Assembly (NCBI GenBank): GCA_023441805.1
Contig: JAEZNO010000004.1
Span: 1 to 64,000 of the forward strand
From: Bacteroidota bacterium
GTDB lineage: Bacteria; Bacteroidota; Bacteroidia; Bacteroidales; Lentimicrobiaceae
DNA length: 64,000 bases
Direction: 5' to 3'
Shown: positions 17,742 through 27,356 of the stretch, in pieces
How the letters are laid out: every line of letters begins with the position of its first letter
Numbering within the stretch: position 1 is the stretch's first letter
Notes under the pieces: generated by a model
The model's database searches: none
The model's input: only the letters and a program-made list of their open reading frames with translations
What the model was told of the DNA's origin: nothing
Translations under genes and position numbers: made by a program

Positions 17742-20000
17742 ATGAACTCACCAATGATGAACACGCCCTTTTTACCCCGATCAGTCACATTTTTAATCGT
17801 ATTTGCATTTCTTTTTTTCAAATCAGGAATTACACAAAATCTTAATGATTATGGTTTTGATCCCTGGCTTACTCCTAAAGTGTATATAAATAATGAAATT
17901 CTTTCGAATGCCTGGGCGGGAGGCTTAAATAATGTTCAACTTGGTGAGATAGACCTTAATATGGATGGTCGTAATGACCTCGTTGCGTTTGAAAGACATG
18001 GTAATAAGCTAATGCCTTTTGTTTTCAATCAACTTCGTTCAACTAATGCAAGTTCTCAATATATTTTTGATCCCTCCTATCGCCGGTATTTTCCATCCAT
18101 AAGGAACACTTTTCAAATGCATGATTATAATGGTGATTTGTTGCCCGACATCTTTACATACACTACCGGTGGTATCATGGTGTATAGAAATATATCCAGT
18201 CAGGAGCTAAAATTCGAGAAAGCGGTTAATCAGTTTATTAGATCACTTCAGGGAAATGTATTTACAAATCTTCTGGTAACTGATGTTGATTATCCTGCCA
18301 TTTATGATCTTGATCTTGATGGAGATCTTGATATTCTCACTTTCTCCGGACTCGGCTCTTTTGTTGATCTGCATAAGAATATGTCGATGGAGACGTACGG
18401 CAGTGCTGACTCACTACTTTTTCATAAGGTTGATTACTGCTGGGGACAATTTGCCGAAAATGATGAATCCAATGAACTCTTACTTGATACTTGTGTGAAT
18501 TTTCTGAAAAATACTCTTAGTTTACAAAATGACAGACACACAGGCTCAACTCTTAACGTCATGGATATTAACGGTGACAATAGAGTTGATTTGATGCTGG
18601 GAGATGTTGATTTTATGAATATTCAGGCACTAATTAATGATGGTGACGGTATTAGTGCCCACATGACGCAGGTTATTGATTCTTTTCCTGCGAATTCTCC
18701 TGTAAACCTGGTGTCATTTCCTTCAATGCAACAGATTGATGCATACAATGATGGAATTCGTGACCTGATTTTGTCACCCTTTACACCCTCATTAATAAAG
18801 TCTTCGGGTCAGAATTCTGTGTGGCAGTATGAAATACGGGATGGAGGTAATTTAACAAAAGTGACTGAATCATTTCTTCAGGAAACAATGATCGACAGGG
18901 GCATTGGAGCCTATCCTGTGTTCAGGGATGTAAATGACGATCAGTTGATTGACTTGGTGGTAGGTAATTATGGTATGATCGATTCTTCTTATTATGATGT
19001 TAACGGCATACTTAAGTGCAATTATGTGGCATCGCTGGCTTTCTATATTAATAATGGTACAGCCACTGAGCCATCATTTAGATTAGTCAGTGAAGATTTG
19101 GGGAATTTGTCGCAACTCAATACTATAGGAATTAAAGCCGATTTTTCTGACTTAAATAATGACGGGAAGTCTGATATGATTGTAGGAACAGGTGATGGGA
19201 AGTTACGAATTTACTTTAAGACCGGTATGATGAATGATGTACCTGTGTTTGGCGTTCCTGTTGAAATAAATACCAAAAGCGGCGGTGCTTTTCAGACTCC
19301 GACAATTGAGGATATTGATAATGACGGCTTAAAAGATATAGTTAGTGGAAATATTCACGGTAAGTTAAGTTACTTCAAAAATACAGGTTCTTTAAATGCA
19401 CCTGAGTTTAGTTTTGTAACCCATGATTTTGGTTCTGTAAATGTAACTGACCCACTTCAATCATACACAGGCTACAGTGTGCCTTTCATTTTTAGGAGTA
19501 AATCAGGAAACTTAAGAATGGTAGTTGGTTCTGAATCCGGAAAGCTTTTTTATTATCCTGCACTACCTGCCACTCCAACTGAAAGGATCAGCCCCAAGGA
19601 TGATGTTTTCATTACTATCAAAGAAGGTTTCAGGACTTCAGTTTGTATTTCTGATATAAATAATGACAGTTACCTGGATATGGTTGTAGGAAATTATGCA
19701 GGAGGTGTTAATCTCTTTAAGGGCGTTCCTCCAGGACCATCAGGAATAGGAAATTTTACAAAAGCTCAGCAACTTGAAATGTATCCAAATCCGGCTGTTG
19801 ATGAAGTTATTATTATCCTTCCTGAAACAGGTAAATGGGAAGTCTACTGTTATGATATATTCGGGCAGTTGGTTGCAGAAGATTTTCTTAAATCAGGCAA
19901 GAACCGGATAAGCTTAAATAAAATGAGAAGCGGACTATACTTGATAGTCGCTTCTCAAAGCAATATTTTATTAACCGGAAAACTAACTATTATTCGATAA
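17742..20000 (+). CDS. Secreted FG-GAP/VCBS repeat protein with type IX sorting domain
   Basis: The protein of about 750 residues has a signal peptide ending near GITQ. Next come at least seven FG-GAP repeats with EF-hand-like calcium loops, for example DLNMDGRNDL, DLDLDGDLDI, DLNNDGKSDM, DIDNDGLKDI and DINNDSYLDM, which form a beta propeller. The last 75 residues are a type A sorting domain (MYPNPAVDEVII near its start), the signal for type IX export to the cell surface. It is probably an adhesin-like or surface-binding protein; the ligand is unknown. The start is uncertain among the ATGs at 17742, 17754 and 17757. The 3' end overlaps the convergent gene by 11 bases. Confidence 0.88.
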   Translation: MNSPMMNTPFLPRSVTFLIVFAFLFFKSGITQNLNDYGFDPWLTPKVYINNEILSNAWAGGLNNVQLGEIDLNMDGRNDLVAFERHGNKLMPFVFNQLRSTNASSQYIFDPSYRRYFPSIRNTFQMHDYNGDLLPDIFTYTTGGIMVYRNISSQELKFEKAVNQFIRSLQGNVFTNLLVTDVDYPAIYDLDLDGDLDILTFSGLGSFVDLHKNMSMETYGSADSLLFHKVDYCWGQFAENDESNELLLDTCVNFLKNTLSLQNDRHTGSTLNVMDINGDNRVDLMLGDVDFMNIQALINDGDGISAHMTQVIDSFPANSPVNLVSFPSMQQIDAYNDGIRDLILSPFTPSLIKSSGQNSVWQYEIRDGGNLTKVTESFLQETMIDRGIGAYPVFRDVNDDQLIDLVVGNYGMIDSSYYDVNGILKCNYVASLAFYINNGTATEPSFRLVSEDLGNLSQLNTIGIKADFSDLNNDGKSDMIVGTGDGKLRIYFKTGMMNDVPVFGVPVEINTKSGGAFQTPTIEDIDNDGLKDIVSGNIHGKLSYFKNTGSLNAPEFSFVTHDFGSVNVTDPLQSYTGYSVPFIFRSKSGNLRMVVGSESGKLFYYPALPATPTERISPKDDVFITIKEGFRTSVCISDINNDSYLDMVVGNYAGGVNLFKGVPPGPSGIGNFTKAQQLEMYPNPAVDEVIIILPETGKWEVYCYDIFGQLVAEDFLKSGKNRISLNKMRSGLYLIVASQSNILLTGKLTIIR

Positions 20001-20451
20001 CTTCGTTCTTTGCCGGTTCGGCTGGTTCTTCAAGGGCATGTAATTCGAGCACTCTGTCCTCAAAACGAATAACAGATTTGCAGTGGCGTAATAAGTCACA
20101 ACCAAGTAAGCCATCAATCTGAGGATTACCCATACTTCTGAAAGCGCGATTAGTAAGTCCAAGGTCAACAGCAGCTGCTTTATAGTTATTAATGACAACT
20201 GAGCCGATCTCTAACTTATCAATAGTTGCGATGTAAGTGTAAACACTTGTAATACCTGCTAAACCTTTGCGTGGATTGCGCTTTAGTTCAGTTTGGTTTA
20301 CGAATTTCTGTAGATGATCAGTATCAAGAACAGTTGTAGGAGAACTGGTATCAACCATCAAAAGTGCTGGTTTCCCATTAATGATCACTCTTGCAAGTAG
20401 GTTATATCCACCAGTCTCAAAATTTAATTGAATCAGCTTTAATGATGTCAT
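19990..20451 (-). CDS. Retropepsin-like protein with variant active-site motif
   Basis: The 153-residue protein has the layout of a single-domain retroviral-type aspartyl protease. A strand pair leads to the catalytic position in LMVDTSSPTT (Asp34-Thr35-Ser36), and QIDGLLGCDLLRH near residue 110 matches the second conserved element, followed by a beta hairpin. The usual triad is DTG; here Gly is Ser, so activity is uncertain. There is no signal peptide or membrane helix. It lies 50 bases downstream of the LOG-family gene on the same strand and overlaps the end of the convergent FG-GAP gene. The function is unknown; a peptide-binding or inactive protease role is possible. Confidence 0.75.
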   Translation of the reverse strand: MTSLKLIQLNFETGGYNLLARVIINGKPALLMVDTSSPTTVLDTDHLQKFVNQTELKRNPRKGLAGITSVYTYIATIDKLEIGSVVINNYKAAAVDLGLTNRAFRSMGNPQIDGLLGCDLLRHCKSVIRFEDRVLELHALEEPAEPAKNEVIE

Positions 20452-20501
20452 ATTGTCTGTGTATTAGTAATATTAAACATAATCCTGGTTCCCGGCCAGA
20501 C

Positions 20502-21221
20502 TTAGAAATTAGGTTTTAATGCATACTTATTATAATACTTTTCTATAATCTCAACGGCTTCATCAGCTGTATCCACAATTGAGAAAATATCAAGATCGGC
20601 TTCGGCAATATTCAATTCAGCAAGCATTTGATCTTTAATCCAATCTAACAATCCGGTCCAGTAGTCCTTTGAAACCAGAACAATTGGGAATCTGACAGAT
20701 TTATGTGTCTGAATCAATGTAATAGCTTCAAATAACTCATCCATAGTACCGAAACCACCGGGTAAAACAATATACCCTTGTGAATATTTCATAAACATCA
20801 CCTTTCTTACAAAGAAGTAGTCAAAGGTGATTAATTTATCCGGATCAATAAAGGGATTTGAACCTTGTTCAAATGGCAATTCGATGTTTAAACCAACTGA
20901 TTTGCCACCTCCGAAATGAGCCCCTTTATTAGCCGCTTCCATTATTCCGGGTCCGCCACCTGAGATTATGCCAAATCCTTTCTTTGTTAGCAGGTAGGCG
21001 ATCTCCTCTGCCAGCTTATAGCACCTGTTGGAGGAATGAGTACGTGCCGATCCAAAGATTGAAACACATGGCCCTATACGACCCATTTTCTCAAAACCTT
21101 CAACAAACTCCGACATTATCTTGAATACTTCCCAAGAATCGCTGGTCATGATTTCATTCCAGCTTTTCGGTGTTATGGCCTCCCTTATTCTATCCTCCTC
21201 ATTTAGTCCTAACGGATGCAT
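20502..21221 (-). CDS. LOG family protein (TIGR00730 Rossmann-fold, nucleotide 5'-monophosphate nucleosidase-like)
   Basis: The 239-residue protein carries the LOG signatures GGGPGIMEAANKGAH (near residue 85) and PGGFGTMDELFEA (near 155). The latter is the PGGxGTxxE motif that binds the ribose phosphate and carries the catalytic glutamate. Characterised members cleave nucleoside monophosphates such as cytokinin ribotides or AMP; they were once mislabelled lysine decarboxylases. The protein is cytoplasmic. It lies 101 bases after uvrA on the same strand and 50 before the retropepsin-like gene. Its substrate cannot be told from sequence. Confidence 0.9.
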   Translation of the reverse strand: MHPLGLNEEDRIREAITPKSWNEIMTSDSWEVFKIMSEFVEGFEKMGRIGPCVSIFGSARTHSSNRCYKLAEEIAYLLTKKGFGIISGGGPGIMEAANKGAHFGGGKSVGLNIELPFEQGSNPFIDPDKLITFDYFFVRKVMFMKYSQGYIVLPGGFGTMDELFEAITLIQTHKSVRFPIVLVSKDYWTGLLDWIKDQMLAELNIAEADLDIFSIVDTADEAVEIIEKYYNKYALKPNF

Positions 21222-21322
21222 TCAAGTATAGTATGTTATTAGCGATTGTTTTATCAGGCTGTAAATATAATACCTTTTCATTAAACAATCAAAGTTAATT
21301 ATTAGGTGAATTTAAAACGTTT

Positions 21323-24190
21323 TTAATTCTCAAGTTCTTTCTTAAGAAATTGAGATGTAAGACTTTCTGTATTATTAATAATCGAATCAGGTGTACCTTC
21401 CGCAATTATCATGCCCCCTTTTCTCCCTCCTTCAGGCCCAAGATCTATTATGTAATCGGCCACTTTTATCACTTCCATGTTGTGCTCTATAACTACAACA
21501 GTGTTCCCTCGATCAACTAATTTGTGCAATACTTTAAGCATTACGTTTACATCCTCAAAATGTAATCCTGTTGTTGGCTCATCAAGGATATACATTGTCT
21601 TGCCGGTATCCTTCCTTGCCAATTCTGCCGCTAATTTTACACGCTGCGCTTCTCCTCCCGATAGTGTAGTCGACTGTTGCCCTAAAGTTATGTAGCCAAG
21701 TCCCACTTCTTTCAATGTCCTTATTTTCTGGATTATCGAGGGTATATTCTCAAAGAATTCAACTGCCTGATTGATAGTAAGGTCCAGCACATCGTTTATT
21801 GACTTTCCTTTGTACCTGACTTCCAGAGTTTCAGGATTATATCTTTTGCCATAGCAGGTCTCGCAAACAACCTGAACATCAGGCAGAAAATTCATTTCAA
21901 TGACTTTCACTCCTGCACCCCTGCAAGCTTCGCATCGGCCACCTTTAACATTAAAAGAGAATCGTCCGGGTTGATATCCTCTAATCTTAGCCTCCGGCAG
22001 AGCTGCAAATAATTTTCTTATATCATCAAAAACTCCGGTGTAGGTTGCAGGATTTGAACGCGGTGTACGTCCTATTGGTGATTGATCAATTTCAATAACT
22101 TTATCAATGTTCTCTAATCCTTTTACACTCTTAAATGGTAACGGTTTCTTGTCTGACCTGTAAAAGTGCTGACTCAGAATAGGGTAGAGGGTCTCATTAA
22201 TAAGTGACGATTTTCCGCTACCCGAAACTCCCGTTATACAGATGAACAGTCCCAGGGGCAGCTTTAGTGTTACATTCTTTAGGTTATTCCCGGTTGCTCC
22301 TTCAATTGTTAGGAATTTGCCATTTATAGGTCTCCTTTTCTCAGGAACAGGAATTTTCAGCTCACCGGTAAGATATTTGCAAGTTAAAGTGTTGAAGTTG
22401 AACATATCCGATGGTGTTCCTGCAGCAACTATTTTACCTCCATGCTTACCGGCACCGGGACCAACATCAACAATGTAATCAGCCGTAAGGATCATATCCT
22501 TATCGTGCTCGACAACTATTACTGAATTACCTAAGTCTCTCAGGTCTTTCAGAGCACTTATAAGTTGCATATTGTCGCGCTGATGCAAACCTATGCTTGG
22601 TTCGTCAAGTATATATAATACCCCTACTAATTGTGACCCAATTTGAGTGGCCAGTCTGATTCGCTGAGCTTCACCTCCGGAAAGACTTCCCGTTGAACGA
22701 CTTATTGTCAGGTAGTCAAGTCCAACGTTTAACAGGAATCTTATACGATTTCTGATCTCCCTGATGATCTCATTGGCAATCAACTCCTTTCTTTGATCAT
22801 CCTTAAAGTGGTCTTCCTTAAACCACTCATCCAAACCGGTGAGTTCAAGTTCAGAAAGCTGGGCAATATTATAACCATCAATCTTAAAATTCAGTGACTC
22901 CGGTTTAAGTCGCGTACCATGGCATGCCTGGCATTTTACTATGTTAGTGAAACCACCTGCCCATTTTCGGAGCCCTGTTGAGTTTTCCGATAACTGATCA
23001 TTAATAAAATTGATAATTCCCTCGAAATGCATTGAGTATGAGGAAGTCACCCCAAGATATTCATTCTTTACCTTTAAGACTTCTTCACTGCCATAAAGTA
23101 TTGAATTTATAGCGTTCTCAGGAATATCTTCAATTGGAGTGTCAAGTGTGAATTTATACTTTTCACCTAATGCTTCAATTTGTCTGAATATCCATGTGCT
23201 TTTAGCTTCTCCTAAGGGTGCGATCCCTCCCTTGCGGATAGTCTTCCTTGGATCGGGAATTATCTTATTCATGTCGATTTCAGTGATTGTACCTAAACCA
23301 TTACATGAAGGACAAGCTCCATAAGGTGAATTAAACGAGAAAAGATTCGGTTCGGGTTCGTCAAATGCAGTGCCGGTGGCAGGGTCCATGAGCTTTTTGC
23401 TTAGATACCTGCTCTTCATGTTGTCAACCTCAACTACAATTAGCATTCCCTTCCCTTGCTTTAGTGCAGTTTGTACTGATGATTTGATTCGCTGTGATGC
23501 TTTTTCCGAAACAGTTATTCTGTCGATAACAAGTTCAATATCATGAACTTTATACCGGTCAAGCTGCATTCCGAAGATGATCTCTTTCAGTTCACCATCA
23601 ACTCTGACTTTCAGAAATCCCTGTTTTCGGTATTGCTCAAAAAGTTCACGATAATGACCTTTCCTGCCTTTTACAAGAGGAGCAAGAATGAGAATGTCTT
23701 TTCCTGATAAATCATCAGTGATCTGATGAATTATCTGTTCTTCAGTGTAGCGAACTAACTTTTCACCTGTAACCGGAGAGTATGCTTCGGCCGTACGTGC
23801 AAAAAGCAGTCGCATAAAATCATAAATCTCAGTAATGGTACCAACTGTTGAACGTGGATTACGTGAAGTTGATTTTTGCTCAATTGAAATTACCGGACTT
23901 AATCCGTTGATTTTATCAACATCAGGTCTTTCCAGATTGCCTATAAATTGTCGTGCATAGGCAGAGAAAGTTTCCATGTAGCGGCGTTGACCTTCAGCAT
24001 AGATTGTATCAAATGCAAGTGACGATTTACCGCTTCCGCTTAATCCGGTTATCACAACCAGTTTATCACGGGGCATTGTTACATCAACATCCTGAAGATT
24101 ATGAACCCGCGCACCAAATACCTCAAGGTTTGAATTTGAGTTTTGTGAACCTATATTATTGTAAATGGTAATGTTATCTTCTTCTTTCAT
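21323..24190 (-). CDS. uvrA: Excinuclease ABC subunit A
   Basis: The 955-residue protein is the damage-recognition ATPase of nucleotide excision repair. It contains two ABC ATPase modules: GLSGSGKSSLAF near residue 50 and GVSGSGKSSLIN near 650, each with an LSGGEAQR signature and a DEPSIGLH or DEPTTGLH Walker B. CPSC and CQAC, then CEAC and CETC, mark the zinc-binding insertions. The length and domain order are standard. It follows the lytic transglycosylase gene by 48 bases. No LexA-type operator is evident. Confidence 0.98.
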   Translation of the reverse strand: MKEEDNITIYNNIGSQNSNSNLEVFGARVHNLQDVDVTMPRDKLVVITGLSGSGKSSLAFDTIYAEGQRRYMETFSAYARQFIGNLERPDVDKINGLSPVISIEQKSTSRNPRSTVGTITEIYDFMRLLFARTAEAYSPVTGEKLVRYTEEQIIHQITDDLSGKDILILAPLVKGRKGHYRELFEQYRKQGFLKVRVDGELKEIIFGMQLDRYKVHDIELVIDRITVSEKASQRIKSSVQTALKQGKGMLIVVEVDNMKSRYLSKKLMDPATGTAFDEPEPNLFSFNSPYGACPSCNGLGTITEIDMNKIIPDPRKTIRKGGIAPLGEAKSTWIFRQIEALGEKYKFTLDTPIEDIPENAINSILYGSEEVLKVKNEYLGVTSSYSMHFEGIINFINDQLSENSTGLRKWAGGFTNIVKCQACHGTRLKPESLNFKIDGYNIAQLSELELTGLDEWFKEDHFKDDQRKELIANEIIREIRNRIRFLLNVGLDYLTISRSTGSLSGGEAQRIRLATQIGSQLVGVLYILDEPSIGLHQRDNMQLISALKDLRDLGNSVIVVEHDKDMILTADYIVDVGPGAGKHGGKIVAAGTPSDMFNFNTLTCKYLTGELKIPVPEKRRPINGKFLTIEGATGNNLKNVTLKLPLGLFICITGVSGSGKSSLINETLYPILSQHFYRSDKKPLPFKSVKGLENIDKVIEIDQSPIGRTPRSNPATYTGVFDDIRKLFAALPEAKIRGYQPGRFSFNVKGGRCEACRGAGVKVIEMNFLPDVQVVCETCYGKRYNPETLEVRYKGKSINDVLDLTINQAVEFFENIPSIIQKIRTLKEVGLGYITLGQQSTTLSGGEAQRVKLAAELARKDTGKTMYILDEPTTGLHFEDVNVMLKVLHKLVDRGNTVVVIEHNMEVIKVADYIIDLGPEGGRKGGMIIAEGTPDSIINNTESLTSQFLKKELEN

Positions 24191-24238
24191 TCAAGATCTC
24201 ACCTGTTTCAGCATCAATGAGCAGTATTAGCCGCATTA

Positions 24239-25261
24239 TCATTGATCTGAACTCACCTCCACCGGAGTGTCAAGATTTCCTTTACCAACAATTTCGTCGG
24301 GATCCTTAAGTTCTGATTGAAGCTTTTTGTATCCGGTATAACCTGGTTCAGGCAACTGAATAAGATAGCTTTTACCAACCGGAACCGTAAGTTTATTTGA
24401 ACGAAGCCATGGATTGAACTCTTTCAATATCCGGTAATTAACCTTATTATTGGCTGCAAAGGTAATAAGATCAGAAATATCAGAAGTAACCTGCACAGCT
24501 TTTGTTGGAATTGGAGGATAGAGATCTCGCTTTCTGATAAAGAATCCGTAAACGGTAGGATCCTCATAAATAAGTTTCATTGCCAGAATACGAAATATAT
24601 ATCTTGAAGTCTCCTGATTCAAATACATGTTATAGAAATCCGCAACCTTTTGCTTTTCAATTTCTCTTGTAATTCTTCCTGCTCCGGCATTATACGAGGC
24701 GGCTGTAAGAGTCCAATTCTTGTATTTTTCGTAAGAAGCCAATAAATATCTTGCTGCAGCAGCGGTTGCTTTCTCTACATTATATCGCTCATCAACCTCT
24801 TCAGTTACTTCCAAACCATATTGTTTAGCTGTATTGTCCAGAAATTGCCAGAATCCTGCAGCATTTGAGGGTGAAACTACATTCAAAAAACCACTCTCTA
24901 TTAATGCAACATATTTGAAGTCGTCAGGTATATTATGTTCCTTAAGAATTTTCTCTATTGTCGGAAAATAACGAGATGCCCTCTTGAGCATCAGTATAGT
25001 ATTTGAATGCCAGTAAGTATTTACAAGTAATTCACGATCAAGGCTTTCACGCACATAAAATAAATCCATCGGAACCTGCTCACCTGCAAATGAAATAGTA
25101 TCAGGAAGTATGAGTGCCTGAATTTTATTGTGCCTGGCAAAGGATTCATAGTACATTTTGTCATTATCCTGATCTGAATCAGTGAAATATGCTAATGTGC
25201 CAATGGCTAATACGGCTATGATTATTACAAAAATAGATGCTAAAGAGAAAGGATATTTCAT
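24239..25261 (-). CDS. Membrane-anchored lytic transglycosylase (SLT domain)
   Basis: The 340-residue protein begins with a membrane anchor (residues 5-26). A family 1 lytic transglycosylase domain follows, from about residue 105 to 230. The catalytic glutamate is Glu122 in YVALIESGF, followed by SNAAGFWQF and SYNAGAGRI, the MltD-like motifs. It cleaves the glycan strands of peptidoglycan. A C-terminal segment near 265-315 resembles a single LysM-like binding module, less certainly. The frame extends to a GTG at 25282, but the ATG at 25261 gives a cleaner anchor. It lies between rfbC (50 bases upstream) and uvrA. Confidence 0.9.
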   Translation of the reverse strand: MKYPFSLASIFVIIIAVLAIGTLAYFTDSDQDNDKMYYESFARHNKIQALILPDTISFAGEQVPMDLFYVRESLDRELLVNTYWHSNTILMLKRASRYFPTIEKILKEHNIPDDFKYVALIESGFLNVVSPSNAAGFWQFLDNTAKQYGLEVTEEVDERYNVEKATAAAARYLLASYEKYKNWTLTAASYNAGAGRITREIEKQKVADFYNMYLNQETSRYIFRILAMKLIYEDPTVYGFFIRKRDLYPPIPTKAVQVTSDISDLITFAANNKVNYRILKEFNPWLRSNKLTVPVGKSYLIQLPEPGYTGYKKLQSELKDPDEIVGKGNLDTPVEVSSDQ

Positions 25262-25311
25262 ATAGGAACGTTTATCACACACTATAACGCAGGATAAAGG
25301 TATTTCGTTTA

Positions 25312-25854
25312 TCAGATTGACTGAATATATTCTTTAAAAGTAGGAGCAGTCAGGTCTTTTGGAGATAATACCGGATTTGAAATATTCCAGTCTATCTTAA
25401 GATCAGGATCATTCCAGATTATTGATGATTCAGAGGGTTTGTGATATACTCCTGTACACTTATAACTGAATATGGTGTCATCCTCAAGTGTCAAAAAGCC
25501 ATGAGCAAAACCTTCGGGTATCCAATACATTAGTTTGTTCTGTTCGGATAGCATAATTGAATTCCATTTACCAAAAGTCGGCGAGTCTTTTCTTATATCC
25601 ACTGCAACATCCAGGACAGCACCCCGTATAACTCTCACTAGTTTCCCCTGTGCAAATGGTGCTCTCTGAAAATGTAAACCCCTGAGTACACCTTTAGCTG
25701 ATTTACTTTCATTATCCTGTACAAAGTCAACATTAATACCAGCTTCAGAAAATTGCTTTTTATTATAGGATTCGAAAAAGTAACCTCTGTCGTCAGCAAA
25801 AACATCAGGTTTAATAATAAGTAATCCCGGAATTTCGGTTGAAAGAATTTCCAT
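25312..25854 (-). CDS. rfbC: dTDP-4-dehydrorhamnose 3,5-epimerase
   Basis: The 180-residue cupin-fold enzyme converts dTDP-4-keto-6-deoxyglucose to the L-lyxo form on the way to dTDP-L-rhamnose. The catalytic histidine is His61 in GVLRGLHFQ. FVQDNESKSAKGV and YWIPEGFAHGFLTLED are family signatures, and the length is standard. The usual partners rfbA, rfbB and rfbD are not in the window, so the gene is split from its pathway here. It begins the run rfbC, transglycosylase, uvrA on the minus strand. Confidence 0.95.
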   Translation of the reverse strand: MEILSTEIPGLLIIKPDVFADDRGYFFESYNKKQFSEAGINVDFVQDNESKSAKGVLRGLHFQRAPFAQGKLVRVIRGAVLDVAVDIRKDSPTFGKWNSIMLSEQNKLMYWIPEGFAHGFLTLEDDTIFSYKCTGVYHKPSESSIIWNDPDLKIDWNISNPVLSPKDLTAPTFKEYIQSI

Positions 25855-25933
25855 CAGTTATTATGTATACAGTTTGTGTTCAGATCAATTGGTATATCTG
25901 TGAATCGCTATCCCTCTGAAATCAATAACAGTT

Positions 25934-27325
25934 TTAGATATGGATAACTTCATCGTATGCAGCAGCAACGGCTTCCATAATGGCTTCTGACATTGTCGGG
26001 TGAGGATGCATTGATTTAATAATCTCTTCACCTGTTGTTTCAAGTTTACGGGCAACCACAACCTCAGCAATCATTTCAGTAACATTATCACCGATCATGT
26101 GAGCGCCAAGCCATTCTCCATATTTAGCGTCAAAAATAACTTTAACAAATCCTTCCTTACTTCCGGCTGCACTTGCTTTTCCTGATGCTGTGTATGGGAA
26201 TTTGCCCACCTTAATCTCATATCCTGCTTCGCGGGCTGCTTTCTCAGTCATTCCAACTGAAGCTATTTCAGGATGTGTATATGTATTGCCGGGGACATTG
26301 TTGTAATCAATTGGCTCAACTTGTTTGCCTGCAATTTTCTCAACACAGGTAATACCCTCATGCGAAGCAACGTGAGCAAGAGCAGGTCCGTTAACAATAT
26401 CACCGATGGCATAAACACCTTCAATATTTGTTCTGTAATATTCGTCAACTACAACCTTGCCTTTATCAATTGTAATGCCTGTTTCCTCGAGTCCTAAGTT
26501 CTCCAGATTAGTAGTGATTCCGACTGCTGATAATACAACATCAGCTTCAACTATTTCCTCACCTTTCTTTGTCTTGATCGTTACCTTGCATTTCTCACCA
26601 ACCACCTCAACTGATTCAACGGTTGATGATGTCATAACTTTCATCCCTGCTTTCTTGAAGCTTCTCTCCAGTTGTTTTGAAACTTCCTCATCCTCAATTG
26701 GGACAATATTTGGCATGAATTCAACCAAGGTAACCCGGGTGCCCATTGTATTATAGAAATATGCAAACTCAGAACCAATTGCACCTGAGCCGACAACTAC
26801 CATGCTTTCAGGAAGACTTGGTAAAACCATCGCTTCACGATAGCCGATGATCTTTTTACCATCCTGTTTCAGGTTTGGTAACTCACGTGACCTGGCACCG
26901 GTAGCAAAAATGATATGAGGTGCATTATATTCGGTAGTTTTTCCTTCGTTATCAGTGACTTCAACAACTTTTCCGGGTTTTATTTTCCCGTGACCATTAA
27001 TAATATCTATTTTGTTTTTCTTGAACAGATACTGTACTCCTTTGCTCATGCCATCAGCAACAGCGCGGCTTCTTTTAACAACAGCTTCAAAATCGGGCTT
27101 TACTTCTCCGGTCAGACTAATACCATAGTCCATTGAGTGTTTCATGTAATCAAATACCTGGGCACTTTTGAGCAGCGCTTTTGTAGGGATACAACCCCAA
27201 TTCAGACAGATACCGCCTAATTCAGCCTTTTCAACTACAGCTGTTTTTAATCCTAATTGCGAAGCTCTAATAGCTGCAACATAACCACCGGGGCCTGAGC
27301 CTATTACAATCAAATCATAATTCAT
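25934..27325 (-). CDS. lpdA: Dihydrolipoyl dehydrogenase
   Basis: The 463-residue flavoprotein reoxidises the lipoyl groups of 2-oxoacid dehydrogenase or glycine cleavage complexes with NAD. The FAD-binding GSGPGGYVAAIRA is at the N terminus. The redox disulfide is Cys40-Cys45 in GGICLNWGCIPT, the NAD-binding GSGAIGSEFAYF lies near residue 175, and the C-terminal HPHPTMSEA gives the His-Glu base. It may serve the glycine cleavage system, since gcvP is 2.8 kb away, or a pyruvate complex. A promoter box lies just upstream, overlapping the end of the reductase gene, so it is probably transcribed on its own. Confidence 0.97.
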   Translation of the reverse strand: MNYDLIVIGSGPGGYVAAIRASQLGLKTAVVEKAELGGICLNWGCIPTKALLKSAQVFDYMKHSMDYGISLTGEVKPDFEAVVKRSRAVADGMSKGVQYLFKKNKIDIINGHGKIKPGKVVEVTDNEGKTTEYNAPHIIFATGARSRELPNLKQDGKKIIGYREAMVLPSLPESMVVVGSGAIGSEFAYFYNTMGTRVTLVEFMPNIVPIEDEEVSKQLERSFKKAGMKVMTSSTVESVEVVGEKCKVTIKTKKGEEIVEADVVLSAVGITTNLENLGLEETGITIDKGKVVVDEYYRTNIEGVYAIGDIVNGPALAHVASHEGITCVEKIAGKQVEPIDYNNVPGNTYTHPEIASVGMTEKAAREAGYEIKVGKFPYTASGKASAAGSKEGFVKVIFDAKYGEWLGAHMIGDNVTEMIAEVVVARKLETTGEEIIKSMHPHPTMSEAIMEAVAAAYDEVIHI

Positions 27326-27347
27326 AGCAAGTCATTATTAATGTAGT

Positions 27348-27356
27348 GCAAAACTA
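27348..27356 (-). promoter_or_regulatory. Predicted -7 promoter element of lpdA
   Basis: The minus strand reads TAGTTTTGC, an exact TAnnTTTGC match, 22 bases before the lpdA ATG. It overlaps the stop codon of the upstream reductase gene. Confidence 0.55.

Noticed and set aside
17569..17754. 62-residue N-terminal extension of SecDF
   Set aside because: It precedes the natural first membrane helix, contains a promoter box for the gene and overlaps the divergent gene's start.
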